Shown one piece after another: positions 15,645 to 24,887 of a stretch of DNA of 32,660 nucleotides. The stretch spans positions 20,322-52,981 of the forward strand of contig PLEY01000035.1 of assembly GCA_003136595.1 (NCBI GenBank). Direction: 5' to 3'. Every line of letters begins with the position of its first letter. Position 1 is the stretch's first letter. This stretch comes from Burkholderiales bacterium (GTDB lineage: Bacteria; Pseudomonadota; Gammaproteobacteria; Burkholderiales; Burkholderiaceae_D). The notes under the pieces were generated by a model. That model saw nothing but the letters and a program-made list of their open reading frames with translations. It had not been told where the DNA came from and ran no database searches. The position numbers were made by a program, and so were the translations under genes.

Positions 15645-18600
15645 TCAATGAGATCTGGCTTGCGAAGCGCTGTCCTGGAGGCTCTCCAGAAGCTGCCGGG
15701 CTTCGCCGCTCTCCGGAAACTCGGCGTCAAAACCGAAACCCGTACTGGATTCCCTGAGTGTGCGGCCTGCCGCATCCACCCTGCCGCGACGGACATAAAA
15801 GCGCGCCAGGTGCAGTGCAGCCCGCAGTTCCAGCGAGCGGGCGTTCTGTTCTCGGGCTAGTTCGATGGCCTGACCAAACGCGGCTTCGATGGATTCGTCG
15901 TGTGCATCGACCTGCTTGGCGAGCAGTTCAGCCCGTACCCGGTGGATTTCGGCGAGCACTGAACGCAGGCCACTGCGCTCCACCTCGAGCAACGCCTGAT
16001 CAATCCGTCTGAGCCCCGCCTGGGGTCCAGCATGCACCGCTTCCACCTCAGCGAGCAGCATCGCATTCAAGGGGGCCCACGGTCCGACACCCAGCCCCGC
16101 ACCCTGTGCACCCTCCCCGGTCATGAGGGTCATGCCGGCCTCTTCCTGTCCAGCGTGGAAACGGCCCAGCCCCACGTAGAACGATGCCGTCGGGAGCCAT
16201 CCCTCAAGACGATGATCCCGGCTCAGAGTCAGGAGCGCCTCGGCGTGGAGCATGGCAGCGCCGAAATTCCGACAAAGTGCCTCGAAGTAACAGCCGTGCG
16301 CAAGCGTGTTGGCAAGCGTACCCACATCGCCCTTCTGGATCGCGAGCGCCATGGCCTCTTCCTTGTGCCGCTTGGCCTGGGCGACTTCACCGAGCGGCCA
16401 CAGGATGAGTGCAAGACAGATGCGCACCGTGACCAAAGGATCGAGGTCGTGCGCATAGGCCCGCGCCTTGGGTGCCGCTGTGAGCTCTCGAAACCTCGTC
16501 TCACAGTGCTGCCGCGCCCTGGGGAAGTCCCCCCCCGCCCAGGCCGTGAAAAACTTGACGAGGCTCACGAGTTCACCGACCAAAGCCCCCGCCTCGGCCT
16601 TCCTCGCGGCCTCCAAAAAGGTGTCCGTCGAAAGTCGAAGCGGTACCGGCGCACCCTGGGTGAAATTGCAGTACCACAGACAGAACTCGATCTGCAGAAT
16701 CTCAGAGGCCTCCCCCACCTCGGCGGAGAGCTCCTTGGCGCGTGCAAATGCATCGGTCACCTGGTTGGAAGCCCAGCCTTTTGCCAGCAACAAGGTCCGG
16801 CCGTAGCGGAACTGTACCTTGAGCCAGAGCGAACTCGAAGCCGGTGTGGGGGGCAGGCCGGCGGCGAGATCCAAGGCCTTTTGCAGGTGTCCCACGGCTT
16901 CGGAGTAGGCCGAACGGCTGCGCGCCCACTCCGACGCCCGCGTCCACCACTCAATCGCAAGCTCCCCCAATCCCGCCTGGGTGTAGTGGTGAGCGACGAT
17001 CTCGGGCTGATCCTGGGCGAGCTCCGGAAACTGTCCGCGAATGACATCGGCGATTCGCTGGTGGACCACCTGCCGGCGGCTCTTGAGCAGACTCTCGTAG
17101 GCGGTGTCCTGAACGAGCGCGTGCTTGAAGCTATAGACGGTATCGGCGGCAACGCCACGCGAGACAATCAGATCGGCCGCTTCGAGCTGACCCAGGGCGG
17201 ACTTCAGATCCGCCGGCGCGCGGTCCAGCACGCTTTTCAGAAGCCCGAATGAGAACTGGCGACCGATCGCAGCGCCCACCTGGGCGACCTCTTTGGCGGC
17301 ACTGAGCCGGTCCAGGCGCGCCATGAGGGAATCGTGCAGCGTGGCTGGAATGGCAAAGGGTGGCAGCGGCCCGGAGAGCCGGTAGTGACCCTCCTCCTCG
17401 ATGAGGATGCCCGCCTCCAGAACAGTCTTGGTCAGCTCCTCGACGAACAGCGGCACGCCATCCGTCTTGGCCACGATCTGGTCCATCACCTCTCGGGGCA
17501 GCTCCCGGCCGCGCGTCTCGCATTCAATCATGGTGTCCACATACGAGCGCTCCAGCCGTCCAAGCTCGATGACGCTGACATTGGCCAATCCATCCCAGGG
17601 CGAGACAAAGCCGGGCCGGACCGTGACAAGTAGCAGCACCGGCAGGCGCCGGATCCGATCGATGGCCAGATCGAGCAGCTCGAGCGAGGTCGCATCAGCC
17701 CAGTGCGCATCCTCGAACATCATGAGTACCGGTCCGAGGCCGGCCAGGGCCTCGAGCTGATCCAGCAGCACGGCAAACGTGCGACGGCGCTGCTGCGACG
17801 GACTCAGTCCAAGAGGCGGGTAGCGATCGCCTCCGGAAACAGAGAAAAAGGTCGCGAGAAGAGGCACCACCGTGTCGCGGCCGGCTGCGGTCAGTGCGGT
17901 CAGCGCCTCAAGCTTGTCCAGGATGCGATCAGGGGGATCGTCCGGGGCAAGACCGGCCACCTTCTCGATCTGGCGGATGAAGGGATAAAGCGCGCTGTTG
18001 CTGTGGTAGGGGGAGCACTGATAGCGAAGCCGCGTGCGCGTCTCGTCGGAGATCAGTTCGACAAAACGCCCGGTGAGCCGAGATTTCCCGATACCCGCCT
18101 CACCCGAGATGACGACAACCTGTCCACTGCCTCCCCAGGAGAGGTTCTTCCGATCCAGAAGCAGCGCGACCTCCTGCTCACGATTGACGAAGTCGGTCAG
18201 GCGCGCGGCCCGCGCCGCGTCGAAGCGGCTGGAGGCTTGCGAGAACCCCTGCACCATCCAGGCCGTCACGGGCTCGGTGATTCCCTTCAGGTTCTGGGCG
18301 GGCAGTTCGCGCAACGCGAAGGCGTCGCCCAAGAGTCGTCGCGTCGAATCCGCGACCACCACCGTGCCCGGTTCGGCCACCGATTGCAGACGGGCTGCCA
18401 GATTCGGCGTGGGCCCGATGGCCATCTGCTGTCTGGAGACGCCGTCGCCGATACCCTCGCCGACCACCACGATACCGGTTGCGATCCCGACTCGGACACG
18501 CAGCGCCTCACCGGCGCCGGTTGCGAGCTCTGTGACCGCCTGGATCATCTCCAGGGCGGCGCGTACCGCCCGCTCCGCGTCATCCTCGTGCGCCCGTGGA

Positions 18601-19010
18601 TAGCCGAAGTAGATCAGGATGCCATCGCCAAGATACTGGGAAATGAAGCCTTCGTAGCGGGGAATGACGCCCGCACAGGCCGCCTGGTAGGCGCCGATGA
18701 GATCGCGCATGTCCTCGGGATCCAGCTTCTCGGAGAGTGCCGTCGAGCCCACCAGGTCACAGAACATCACCGTGAGCTGGCGTCTCTCCGGCTCGTCCGG
18801 CCGCGGCGCCTCGATGGCCGCCCGCTGTGTCTGGTCGCGATCGGCGATCGCCCGCAGGATCTTGCGACGGTGCCCCAGAGGCACCCCGAGGGAGATGAGG
18901 TCTTCCTCGGTGAGATCGGGCAGCACGCTCAGATCAACGAAATTCGCTTCAAATCGTTTGGCATACTGACCAAGGCCGAGCCGAATCAACCAATCCTCAA
19001 TGTGCTCCAT
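15645..19010 (-). CDS. SAM / class III nucleotide cyclase / AAA ATPase / TPR regulator
   Basis: This is a 1,121-aa multidomain protein. A SAM domain (1-60: IEDWLIRLGLGQYAKRF) is followed by a class III cyclase domain (about 76-255) with both metal-binding Asp (VMFCDLVGST Asp85; YLGDGILIYFGYP Asp129) and the transition-state pair in PTPNLAARLQ (Asn203, Arg207). An ATPase of the predicted AAA/STAND type follows (Walker A GEAGIGKS, about 303-310; Walker B-like VLMMFEDAHW), then a helical TPR-like half to the C-terminus. This set is common in proteobacterial adenylate/guanylate cyclase-domain proteins, soluble signal-transduction enzymes thought to be gated by the ATPase and TPR parts. The positions that select adenine (Lys and Asp in class III enzymes) appear to be Gln (SQYLGDG) and Met (QQMAIG), so the nucleotide made is uncertain. 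It is a single gene with its own promoter, not seen clearly. Confidence 0.92.
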   Translation of the reverse strand: MEHIEDWLIRLGLGQYAKRFEANFVDLSVLPDLTEEDLISLGVPLGHRRKILRAIADRDQTQRAAIEAPRPDEPERRQLTVMFCDLVGSTALSEKLDPEDMRDLIGAYQAACAGVIPRYEGFISQYLGDGILIYFGYPRAHEDDAERAVRAALEMIQAVTELATGAGEALRVRVGIATGIVVVGEGIGDGVSRQQMAIGPTPNLAARLQSVAEPGTVVVADSTRRLLGDAFALRELPAQNLKGITEPVTAWMVQGFSQASSRFDAARAARLTDFVNREQEVALLLDRKNLSWGGSGQVVVISGEAGIGKSRLTGRFVELISDETRTRLRYQCSPYHSNSALYPFIRQIEKVAGLAPDDPPDRILDKLEALTALTAAGRDTVVPLLATFFSVSGGDRYPPLGLSPSQQRRRTFAVLLDQLEALAGLGPVLMMFEDAHWADATSLELLDLAIDRIRRLPVLLLVTVRPGFVSPWDGLANVSVIELGRLERSYVDTMIECETRGRELPREVMDQIVAKTDGVPLFVEELTKTVLEAGILIEEEGHYRLSGPLPPFAIPATLHDSLMARLDRLSAAKEVAQVGAAIGRQFSFGLLKSVLDRAPADLKSALGQLEAADLIVSRGVAADTVYSFKHALVQDTAYESLLKSRRQVVHQRIADVIRGQFPELAQDQPEIVAHHYTQAGLGELAIEWWTRASEWARSRSAYSEAVGHLQKALDLAAGLPPTPASSSLWLKVQFRYGRTLLLAKGWASNQVTDAFARAKELSAEVGEASEILQIEFCLWYCNFTQGAPVPLRLSTDTFLEAARKAEAGALVGELVSLVKFFTAWAGGDFPRARQHCETRFRELTAAPKARAYAHDLDPLVTVRICLALILWPLGEVAQAKRHKEEAMALAIQKGDVGTLANTLAHGCYFEALCRNFGAAMLHAEALLTLSRDHRLEGWLPTASFYVGLGRFHAGQEEAGMTLMTGEGAQGAGLGVGPWAPLNAMLLAEVEAVHAGPQAGLRRIDQALLEVERSGLRSVLAEIHRVRAELLAKQVDAHDESIEAAFGQAIELAREQNARSLELRAALHLARFYVRRGRVDAAGRTLRESSTGFGFDAEFPESGEARQLLESLQDSASQARSH

Positions 19011-19240
19011 ACCAGTATCTCGTCTACCTGTGGAGCCGGGCGCGATGCCATAGCCCGTCGTTGGACCCTCGAAGGCGCGGCCGCTTCATTGGGGGTGCCA
19101 ACCCGATCCGACTCGCCCGTGCTGTTTGCGAACAATACCGGGAAAGCGCAGCGATGGGCTGTGCAACCGGGACATTTCCGTGGCCGCACGCTCTCTGCGC
19201 CAGGACCCCTGCCGGAGCGACCCAGGCCCCCGCTGCACCG

Positions 19241-22200
19241 CTATCCGGGGCTAGCGGCATTGAACCGCTCCAGCCTCTCTAGCAGGTAGGGAAACACGTC
19301 CCGGGCGGCGTTGCGACCGATATACAGATCCATGTGTGCGTAGCCCTCAAAGACATGCATGTCGTAGTGTTCGGCTCCGTTGTGGCCGACCACCCACTCG
19401 ACCGTTCGCGCGACCGTCTCAGGATTGAAGATCTGGTTCTCTGAGCCGGTGATGAAACTGATCGGCAGCGCCAGGTTGCCCGACAGTTCCGGGCGCACGT
19501 AGCAGTTCTCGCCACGATGGTCCACGGCGAGCTGCTTCTGGATGATGAGTGAAAGCTGTTCAAAAGGAGCCAGGGCGATGCGCCCGAACCACTCCATCAT
19601 CGCATCATGCGTTGCCGAATTAAGCTGCGCATGAGTGTAGGAAGGTCCGAAGATCGTCAAAATCCGGTGACAGACCGGGTTCTTGCACTCTTCGCCGGCG
19701 GGAACCGGCACATTCCAGGCGACGAAATCGATGGTATGTTCAAACTGCGAAGTTCCCGGGACCACGTCGAATCCCCCGTCGAGTTGCGAGACGCCTTCCA
19801 TCAATTTCACGGCGTTCACATCGACCTTCAGGTAGTTCAGCCAGTTGGTGACCGGATGCAGCGTGAGGGCGGAACTGATCACCGAGCGTACGCCGCGCAT
19901 GCCCCTCAGGAGCGCCATGAGGAGGGTCATCGAGGCCACGCAGTGCGCGATGATCTGCACGTCCTCGGCCGCCGTATGGGCCTTCACGTAGGCGATCGCT
20001 GCGGGCCAGTCGTACTGGACGATGTCATCGATGTTGTAGGGCGCGATCGGACTGCCGGAGTCGGGACTCGCGCGGTAGTCGAACAGCCAGACGTCATAGT
20101 GATTCGCGGTGAGGAACTCCACCAGATTCTGGTCCACGGTGTCGATCGCGAATGACGATGCCCTGACGGTGAAGCCCGGCGCGAGAATGACCGGCCCCTT
20201 CTTACCCCCTTGATAACGGGTCAGGCGGACCTGAAATCCGCCATCGAGTAGCACCGGGTGCACGGTCGCCGCCGGTGCAGTAAGCGCACGCCGCGGCGGC
20301 TTCGCTCCCTTCTGGGCCGGGTAGTTGTTCAGATCCGCGAGCACCCCTCCGTACGACTGGAACAGGGTGCCGCCAAAGAACCCCGCAAAGCGGCCCATGT
20401 AGAGCATCTCGACGGCGTTGCGCGCTGCCGGTACTTCGTTGATGAGATCGGCGATCATCCCCTTTGAACACTCCAGCTTGAGCGACGCGCCCTGGAAGAG
20501 CAGATCTTCGAGATTCAGGCGGAGGATCCCCTGGGCCAGCAGTTGGCCGGTCTCGTCCTCCCCGCTGCGCACCGTGATGAAGAGCGTTGTGAGATCGTCC
20601 CACCAGTGGGATCCGCTGTGGCTGTGGAGAATCTTGAACCCATGGAAGTGGACATTGCCTTCCGGGCGGGCCAGCACCATGTCGTACGTCATGCGCCAGG
20701 TCTCGACGCGTTCCGGGTCGACAGGCAGCAGATGAAATTCGCCGCGCACCACGTCCATCGCAGCGGGGCTAAGCGCCGGGCAGTGGACTTGTCCCGTGAT
20801 CGTGCAGGGATGGGTCGGGTCCGTAGTCAGGCGGTTCAGGTTGTCCGTATGGATCGTCAGTTCGAAGTCAAGCGGCTGGTTGCGGGCACGCCCCCAGGCA
20901 GCGGCCACTTCGAAGTCAGTCGCGATCCGTTCTCGGGCGACCGTATCGCGGCCCACCGGGCGGGTGCTGACATGGCCATGCATGCGCTCGGTGAACTGAA
21001 GGCTTGGGCTGAGCAGATCAGGATACTTCTCGACAATCTCGTGCAGCACCGTCTTGGCCACCTCGATGGCTCCATCCTTCAGGGCACCGGCGATGCTGGT
21101 GAATCCCTTATGGATGTCATCGAGGACCTCTTCCTCAAGGTGTCGGGCCCATACCGCGAGTCGCTCCTCGAAGCTCACCGGCTCCTTCGGGACCTCGGTG
21201 GGTGCGGCCTTCGAATGATCCGGGGACGCGAGTGCCTGCCTCATCTGTGCAGGTGAAAGCGGCTGGCGTGCGCTCATGGCGTAGTCGATGCTCCAGCCAC
21301 GGTCCTCCGCAATCAAGGCCGCGGCACGCTCAGCGACCGCGGTGATGGTCAAGAGGGGATTGACACCAATCGCCCCGGGCATGGCTGCGCCGTCACACAC
21401 ATACAGTCCGGCATGAACCGAGCCGCCCGCATTCGAATTGAACACCTGACACTTATGATTGACGACACCCTGGGCGGCATCGTCCGCCATGGCGCATCCT
21501 CCGAGAGGGTGCACCGTGGCGAGTTTGTAGCCCTGAGGCTCGGTCCAGACCGGATTCGGGATGAAATGCCCCTGGATCGCCTCTGTAGCCTGTTTCAAGA
21601 GGTCGTTATTGCGGCCCATGACGGGCGCGCTCCCCGCCCCCGGCCAGTCGATCGCCACCCGGTCGTTCTTGAGACACAGCGTCCCCCCCGCGTTGTCCAC
21701 GCTCATGATGAGGTAGGTCTGCATGCGCGACACCGGGCCGGTGTACGATCGCTGGACCAGTCCTGCCGGGTCGTTGAGAATCGCGTTTCCTTCCGCCTGG
21801 GCCTCGAGAAGCCGCGTGCCCGCCTGCGCCGGACCGTATTGAAGAAAATTGCCAAACAGCGCGTCCGCCATGAAGGCCGCCGGTGGGATCATCGCCGCGA
21901 GCGCACCGGGCACCACGCCCTCCTCGATCACGAGCCCGTCCTCGACCTGCGGCGCGCGGCGCATGTCGATGACCCCGGTGATACACGGGCCTGGCAACTG
22001 CTCAGAGGTAAGCTCGTTACTGCCGCGGCCGATCCCGTAGAGGCTCTTGTACTGCGGCGCGGCGGGAGTGCTGTTCGGTGCGGGCTGCCAGTGATTGTTG
22101 TATCCAAAGGCGAGGACGTCGCCATTCCCGGAAAATCGCGCACCCAGCTGCTCGGAAACCGGCAAGCCCCGCTGCTTCGAACGCAGCAGGATCTCCGTGC

Positions 22201-23050
22201 TGCCGAGGCTGCCTGCGCCGAGTATGACGATCGACGCCTTGACGCTGGCGAGCGCCGCGTCGCTCGCGCTGGTGCCATCGGCCAGGACCGTGTCCGGGCC
22301 CTGAAAATAGACGCGCCAGCCGCCCTCCTCCGCCTTGACGTGACTCACCCGCGCCTGGGTGAAGATCTCAGCGCCGTGATTGGCCGCGTCCGGCAGGTAA
22401 TTCATGAGCGTGGTGTTCTTCGCTCCGTCATTGCATCCGCTGGTGCAGTCCCCGCAGAGCGTGCACTGCTGTTGGAGAACCCCGAAGGGGTTGACCTGAT
22501 TCTCGAAATTGACGGCGATCGGCGGTCGGTAGAAGGGCTGCTTCATCGCTTCGGCCGACGACTGCAACGCCTCCAGTTTGTTCAGGGCGGGGAAGTTTTC
22601 CGGATAGGGTCTCGGATCGAGCATGGCCCTGGCGTGCTTGACGTAGGGCTCGAGTAGCGTCTTGTCGCTGCGAAACTCCCGAGGCCACTTTGCATAATCA
22701 AACTGCCGCGGATCCATCTCGAGAGCGACGTTGGCATTGATGAGGGATGTCCCGCCGAGTCCGCAACCGACTACCGCCAGCATGTCCGGATTGAAATGGA
22801 CATTGAACATGCCATAGGGGTTGCCAAGCGGCCCCCGCTCGGTATCGATCTGGACCTCCTGCTGCGCCGCGGTGAGCCCGCTCGGATAGCTGCCCGGAAG
22901 GATCTCGCGGCCGCGCTCGAGCACGCACACGGATTGCCCGGCACGCGCGAGGCGCGAAGCCGTGGCGCCGGCACCGTAGCCCGATCCGACGACGACGACG
23001 GTGTACTCGGCTCTCATCTCCGAGAGCGGTCTGGATAGGGGTTTGATCAT
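19241..23050 (-). CDS. GMC (cholesterol-oxidase-like) oxidoreductase fused to alpha/beta-hydrolase
   Basis: This is a 1,269-aa fusion. The start is ATG 23050 (MIKPLSRPLSEM) with a GAAGGTG site; the track start at 23182 would overlap the upstream gene and adds an unlikely Arg/Pro-rich leader. The N-terminal half is a GMC flavoenzyme: FAD-binding VVVGSGYGAGATASRL (about 19-34), a Cys cluster CTLCGDCTSGC (about 200), VHPLGGCAMADD (about 520), and the FAD-closing GAIGVNPLLTITAVAERAA (about 560-580). A beta-rich middle region (about 690-890) joins it to an alpha/beta-hydrolase from about 950: PVILAPGFTVRASSF, nucleophile elbow IIAHCVASM with Cys1037 in place of Ser, acid-loop GSENQIF, and a His in GYAHMDLYIG near 1240. 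Known relatives oxidise sterol or other alcohols; the fused hydrolase could open a product ester or lactone (inference). No export signal is seen. It lies 10 bp downstream of the metallophosphoesterase gene. Confidence 0.9.
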   Translation of the reverse strand: MIKPLSRPLSEMRAEYTVVVVGSGYGAGATASRLARAGQSVCVLERGREILPGSYPSGLTAAQQEVQIDTERGPLGNPYGMFNVHFNPDMLAVVGCGLGGTSLINANVALEMDPRQFDYAKWPREFRSDKTLLEPYVKHARAMLDPRPYPENFPALNKLEALQSSAEAMKQPFYRPPIAVNFENQVNPFGVLQQQCTLCGDCTSGCNDGAKNTTLMNYLPDAANHGAEIFTQARVSHVKAEEGGWRVYFQGPDTVLADGTSASDAALASVKASIVILGAGSLGSTEILLRSKQRGLPVSEQLGARFSGNGDVLAFGYNNHWQPAPNSTPAAPQYKSLYGIGRGSNELTSEQLPGPCITGVIDMRRAPQVEDGLVIEEGVVPGALAAMIPPAAFMADALFGNFLQYGPAQAGTRLLEAQAEGNAILNDPAGLVQRSYTGPVSRMQTYLIMSVDNAGGTLCLKNDRVAIDWPGAGSAPVMGRNNDLLKQATEAIQGHFIPNPVWTEPQGYKLATVHPLGGCAMADDAAQGVVNHKCQVFNSNAGGSVHAGLYVCDGAAMPGAIGVNPLLTITAVAERAAALIAEDRGWSIDYAMSARQPLSPAQMRQALASPDHSKAAPTEVPKEPVSFEERLAVWARHLEEEVLDDIHKGFTSIAGALKDGAIEVAKTVLHEIVEKYPDLLSPSLQFTERMHGHVSTRPVGRDTVARERIATDFEVAAAWGRARNQPLDFELTIHTDNLNRLTTDPTHPCTITGQVHCPALSPAAMDVVRGEFHLLPVDPERVETWRMTYDMVLARPEGNVHFHGFKILHSHSGSHWWDDLTTLFITVRSGEDETGQLLAQGILRLNLEDLLFQGASLKLECSKGMIADLINEVPAARNAVEMLYMGRFAGFFGGTLFQSYGGVLADLNNYPAQKGAKPPRRALTAPAATVHPVLLDGGFQVRLTRYQGGKKGPVILAPGFTVRASSFAIDTVDQNLVEFLTANHYDVWLFDYRASPDSGSPIAPYNIDDIVQYDWPAAIAYVKAHTAAEDVQIIAHCVASMTLLMALLRGMRGVRSVISSALTLHPVTNWLNYLKVDVNAVKLMEGVSQLDGGFDVVPGTSQFEHTIDFVAWNVPVPAGEECKNPVCHRILTIFGPSYTHAQLNSATHDAMMEWFGRIALAPFEQLSLIIQKQLAVDHRGENCYVRPELSGNLALPISFITGSENQIFNPETVARTVEWVVGHNGAEHYDMHVFEGYAHMDLYIGRNAARDVFPYLLERLERFNAASPG

Positions 23051-23060
23051 GCGGTCACCT

Positions 23061-24524
23061 TCAGGAGCGGATGACTGCATCGAGAGAATTGCGCAGCAGC
23101 ACCCGGGCGTGCGTCGTGAGGGCGGCGCTGGCCTCGGTCGTGAACGCCTGCCAGGGACCGGTCGTGGCCAAAAGAGCCCCATTCATCGTCTCGAGCAGCG
23201 GATTGTCCGCATCCCGAAAGCCGCCCACCCCGCACACGTGGACGGCCGGCGAAGTGCCGTTCAGGGAATCATTGAACAGTCTCAAGGAGCCCAGATTCAT
23301 CGCATCGTCGATCAGGATTGCAGCCGCCCCCTGAGTTGGCGCCATCGTTGGCTGGTCCATCACCCAGCCGCCGGTGTTGTAGACCGCCACCGGACGGGTG
23401 TATCCGGTCACGCTCAACTCTCCCGTGAAGGGCTTGTGAGTGTGACCAAAGATAAAGCTGAGGTCGACATCCGCCTTGGCGCCCGCCGGACCTTCATCGA
23501 CCAACTGCCTGCGCACAGGCCCGCCCAGATACCAGCGCAGATCCGCAATCGCCGTTGCGGAGAGCACCGTGGAGTAGCTGTCGCGCTCCAATTCAGCGCT
23601 GCGGACCAGCGTGAGGTCCACCAGGCCCTTGACGAGATTGGTGACCGTCAGGCCATGCGTCACCTCGGTCTCCGCGCCGACCCCGAAACCCTTGGCGAGC
23701 TGGGTCAGCAGAAGCTGACCGAGCTGTTGCGAAAAGGCGTGCGACGCCAGTGCGCTGCGCGAGGTCTCGTAGAGCGTCGTGATGTCCCGCGCCACCGCAC
23801 CGCTGCCGCCTAACCCGGACCAGAGAAAGTCGATCCATGGACCATTCTCGCGCTCGAGTTGCGCGGCCGTCTTGGGTCGGCTGTCTGGGCCCCTGAGTTG
23901 AACGTTGAGCAAGGACAGGGCCCGGTACATGGCGTCGATGTAGTGGCCATGATGCAAGACGATGACGCGCTCGCCGCCCGGGCTGCTCAAGCCGAGGTTG
24001 GGATAACAGATGTTGACGCTCGCATCCTTCAGATTGGGGTACTTGCGCATGACCTGCGTGAGCAGGTTGCAGTTCATCAGATCCTGACTGAAAAGGTGCG
24101 AGTGCTGGGGCAGGTCCGGGATGAATTTCTGATCCCAGGTCGTATCGAGCTTGTCGAGGAAGTATTGATCCTGGGCGGCACGCCACAGGTGATGATCATG
24201 ATTGCCGGGGATGCACAGCACCTGGGAGGAGAACACCGCAGGCTGGTGGGCAGGAAAGAGCGCCTGGATGAACAGTTTGAGGGCCTGCACGACGGCGCCG
24301 GTCGACGACAGACCCAGGTCCAGCACATCCCCCATAAGAATGAGCACAGGCAGGTCGGGGCCGCTCAGAGCGGCGACGTACTCGCGCAGCGCCACCCCGA
24401 AGGCCTCAAGGGTGGAACTCGGCTTCACCAGGCTCGTACTGCCGTCAGGATCCATCCACGTCAGGACACTGTAATCCGCACCGAGATGCAGGTCCGACAG
24501 GCAAACATATTTTAGGCCACTCAC
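23061..24524 (-). CDS. Calcineurin-like metallophosphoesterase
   Basis: This is a 487-aa protein read from GTG 24524, which has an AGGGGAAG site just upstream and starts directly at the first beta strand (V-SGLKYVCLSDLHLG). The ATG at 24587 would add 21 unconvincing residues. All five phosphoesterase blocks are present: SDLHLG (Asp11, His13), LMGDVLDLG (Asp66, Asp69), IPGNHDHH (Asn108, His109), VLHHGHYID, and FGHTHKPF near 360. Together they hold two metal ions and hydrolyse phosphomono- or diesters. The protein is larger than simple members, with extra segments between GNHD and GHTH (roughly 125-345) that may form a substrate lid. No signal peptide is seen, so it is probably cytosolic. It is the first gene of a two-gene unit with the GMC/hydrolase fusion (10-bp gap), which suggests a shared substrate or pathway. 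Confidence 0.88.
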   Translation of the reverse strand: MSGLKYVCLSDLHLGADYSVLTWMDPDGSTSLVKPSSTLEAFGVALREYVAALSGPDLPVLILMGDVLDLGLSSTGAVVQALKLFIQALFPAHQPAVFSSQVLCIPGNHDHHLWRAAQDQYFLDKLDTTWDQKFIPDLPQHSHLFSQDLMNCNLLTQVMRKYPNLKDASVNICYPNLGLSSPGGERVIVLHHGHYIDAMYRALSLLNVQLRGPDSRPKTAAQLERENGPWIDFLWSGLGGSGAVARDITTLYETSRSALASHAFSQQLGQLLLTQLAKGFGVGAETEVTHGLTVTNLVKGLVDLTLVRSAELERDSYSTVLSATAIADLRWYLGGPVRRQLVDEGPAGAKADVDLSFIFGHTHKPFTGELSVTGYTRPVAVYNTGGWVMDQPTMAPTQGAAAILIDDAMNLGSLRLFNDSLNGTSPAVHVCGVGGFRDADNPLLETMNGALLATTGPWQAFTTEASAALTTHARVLLRNSLDAVIRS

Positions 24525-24702
24525 GCACTTCCCCTGGCTCTCTTTGACCAATCGCGGCGGGCCCCGCCCGGCGTTCGAGTCCCACATCCGGACAGAGCTC
24601 GTGCAAACTCGCGGCCGCTAAGGCCCCGGTGCGCGCTTGGGCTGATGAGTACCACTAGGTCGAATCACCCGTCAGTTGACAGGCAAACTCCGCCTCGTCC
24701 CT

Positions 24703-24732
24703 AGGATAGTGCTGTTCCGCTCAATAAATCAA
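24703..24732 (-). promoter_or_regulatory. Candidate sigma70-type promoter for the metallophosphoesterase unit
   Basis: On the minus strand TTGATT (24727-24732) is followed after 18 bp by TATCCT (24703-24708). Each hexamer agrees with the consensus at four or five positions. This is the most AT-rich spot between the two operons. Transcription would begin near 24696, leaving a leader of about 170 nt before GTG 24524. It is a pattern match only. Confidence 0.35.
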
Positions 24733-24887
24733 TGCTAACGCGGCCACTGATCTGTACTCGACGGATCGGTCGCCCGGCCACGCACCGAATTAGGGCGAAA
24801 GTCCTGCGCAGGCCGGTGATCGGTCGATAGCGCGACGCGCGCGGATCCCGCCCGGCCAAGGCTTAGTGAGTGTGTGAAGAGGAAGCG

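Noticed and set aside
17703-19289. 528-aa plus-strand ORF opposite the cyclase gene
   Set aside because: It is antisense to a gene with clear SAM, cyclase and ATPase motifs. Its translation is Arg/Gly/His-rich with no motif, as expected from high GC at third codon positions. The same applies to the 406-aa ORF 16032-17252.
21413-22657. 414-aa plus-strand ORF inside the GMC/hydrolase gene
   Set aside because: It is antisense to the conserved GMC core and has a shadow-like composition.
23051-23182. Upstream start for the GMC/hydrolase protein
   Set aside because: It would overlap the end of the metallophosphoesterase gene by more than 100 bp and adds an Arg/Pro-rich leader. ATG 23050 has a ribosome binding site and lies just before the FAD-binding fold.
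24573-24587. tRNA T-loop-like GTTCGAGTCCCAC, possible attachment-site remnant
   Set aside because: The flanking bases do not pair as a T-stem, there is no acceptor stem or rest of a tRNA, and no mobile element lies nearby.
24676-24707. Plus-strand TTGACA with TAGGAT
   Set aside because: The spacer is 20 bp, which is too long, and no plus-strand gene follows.
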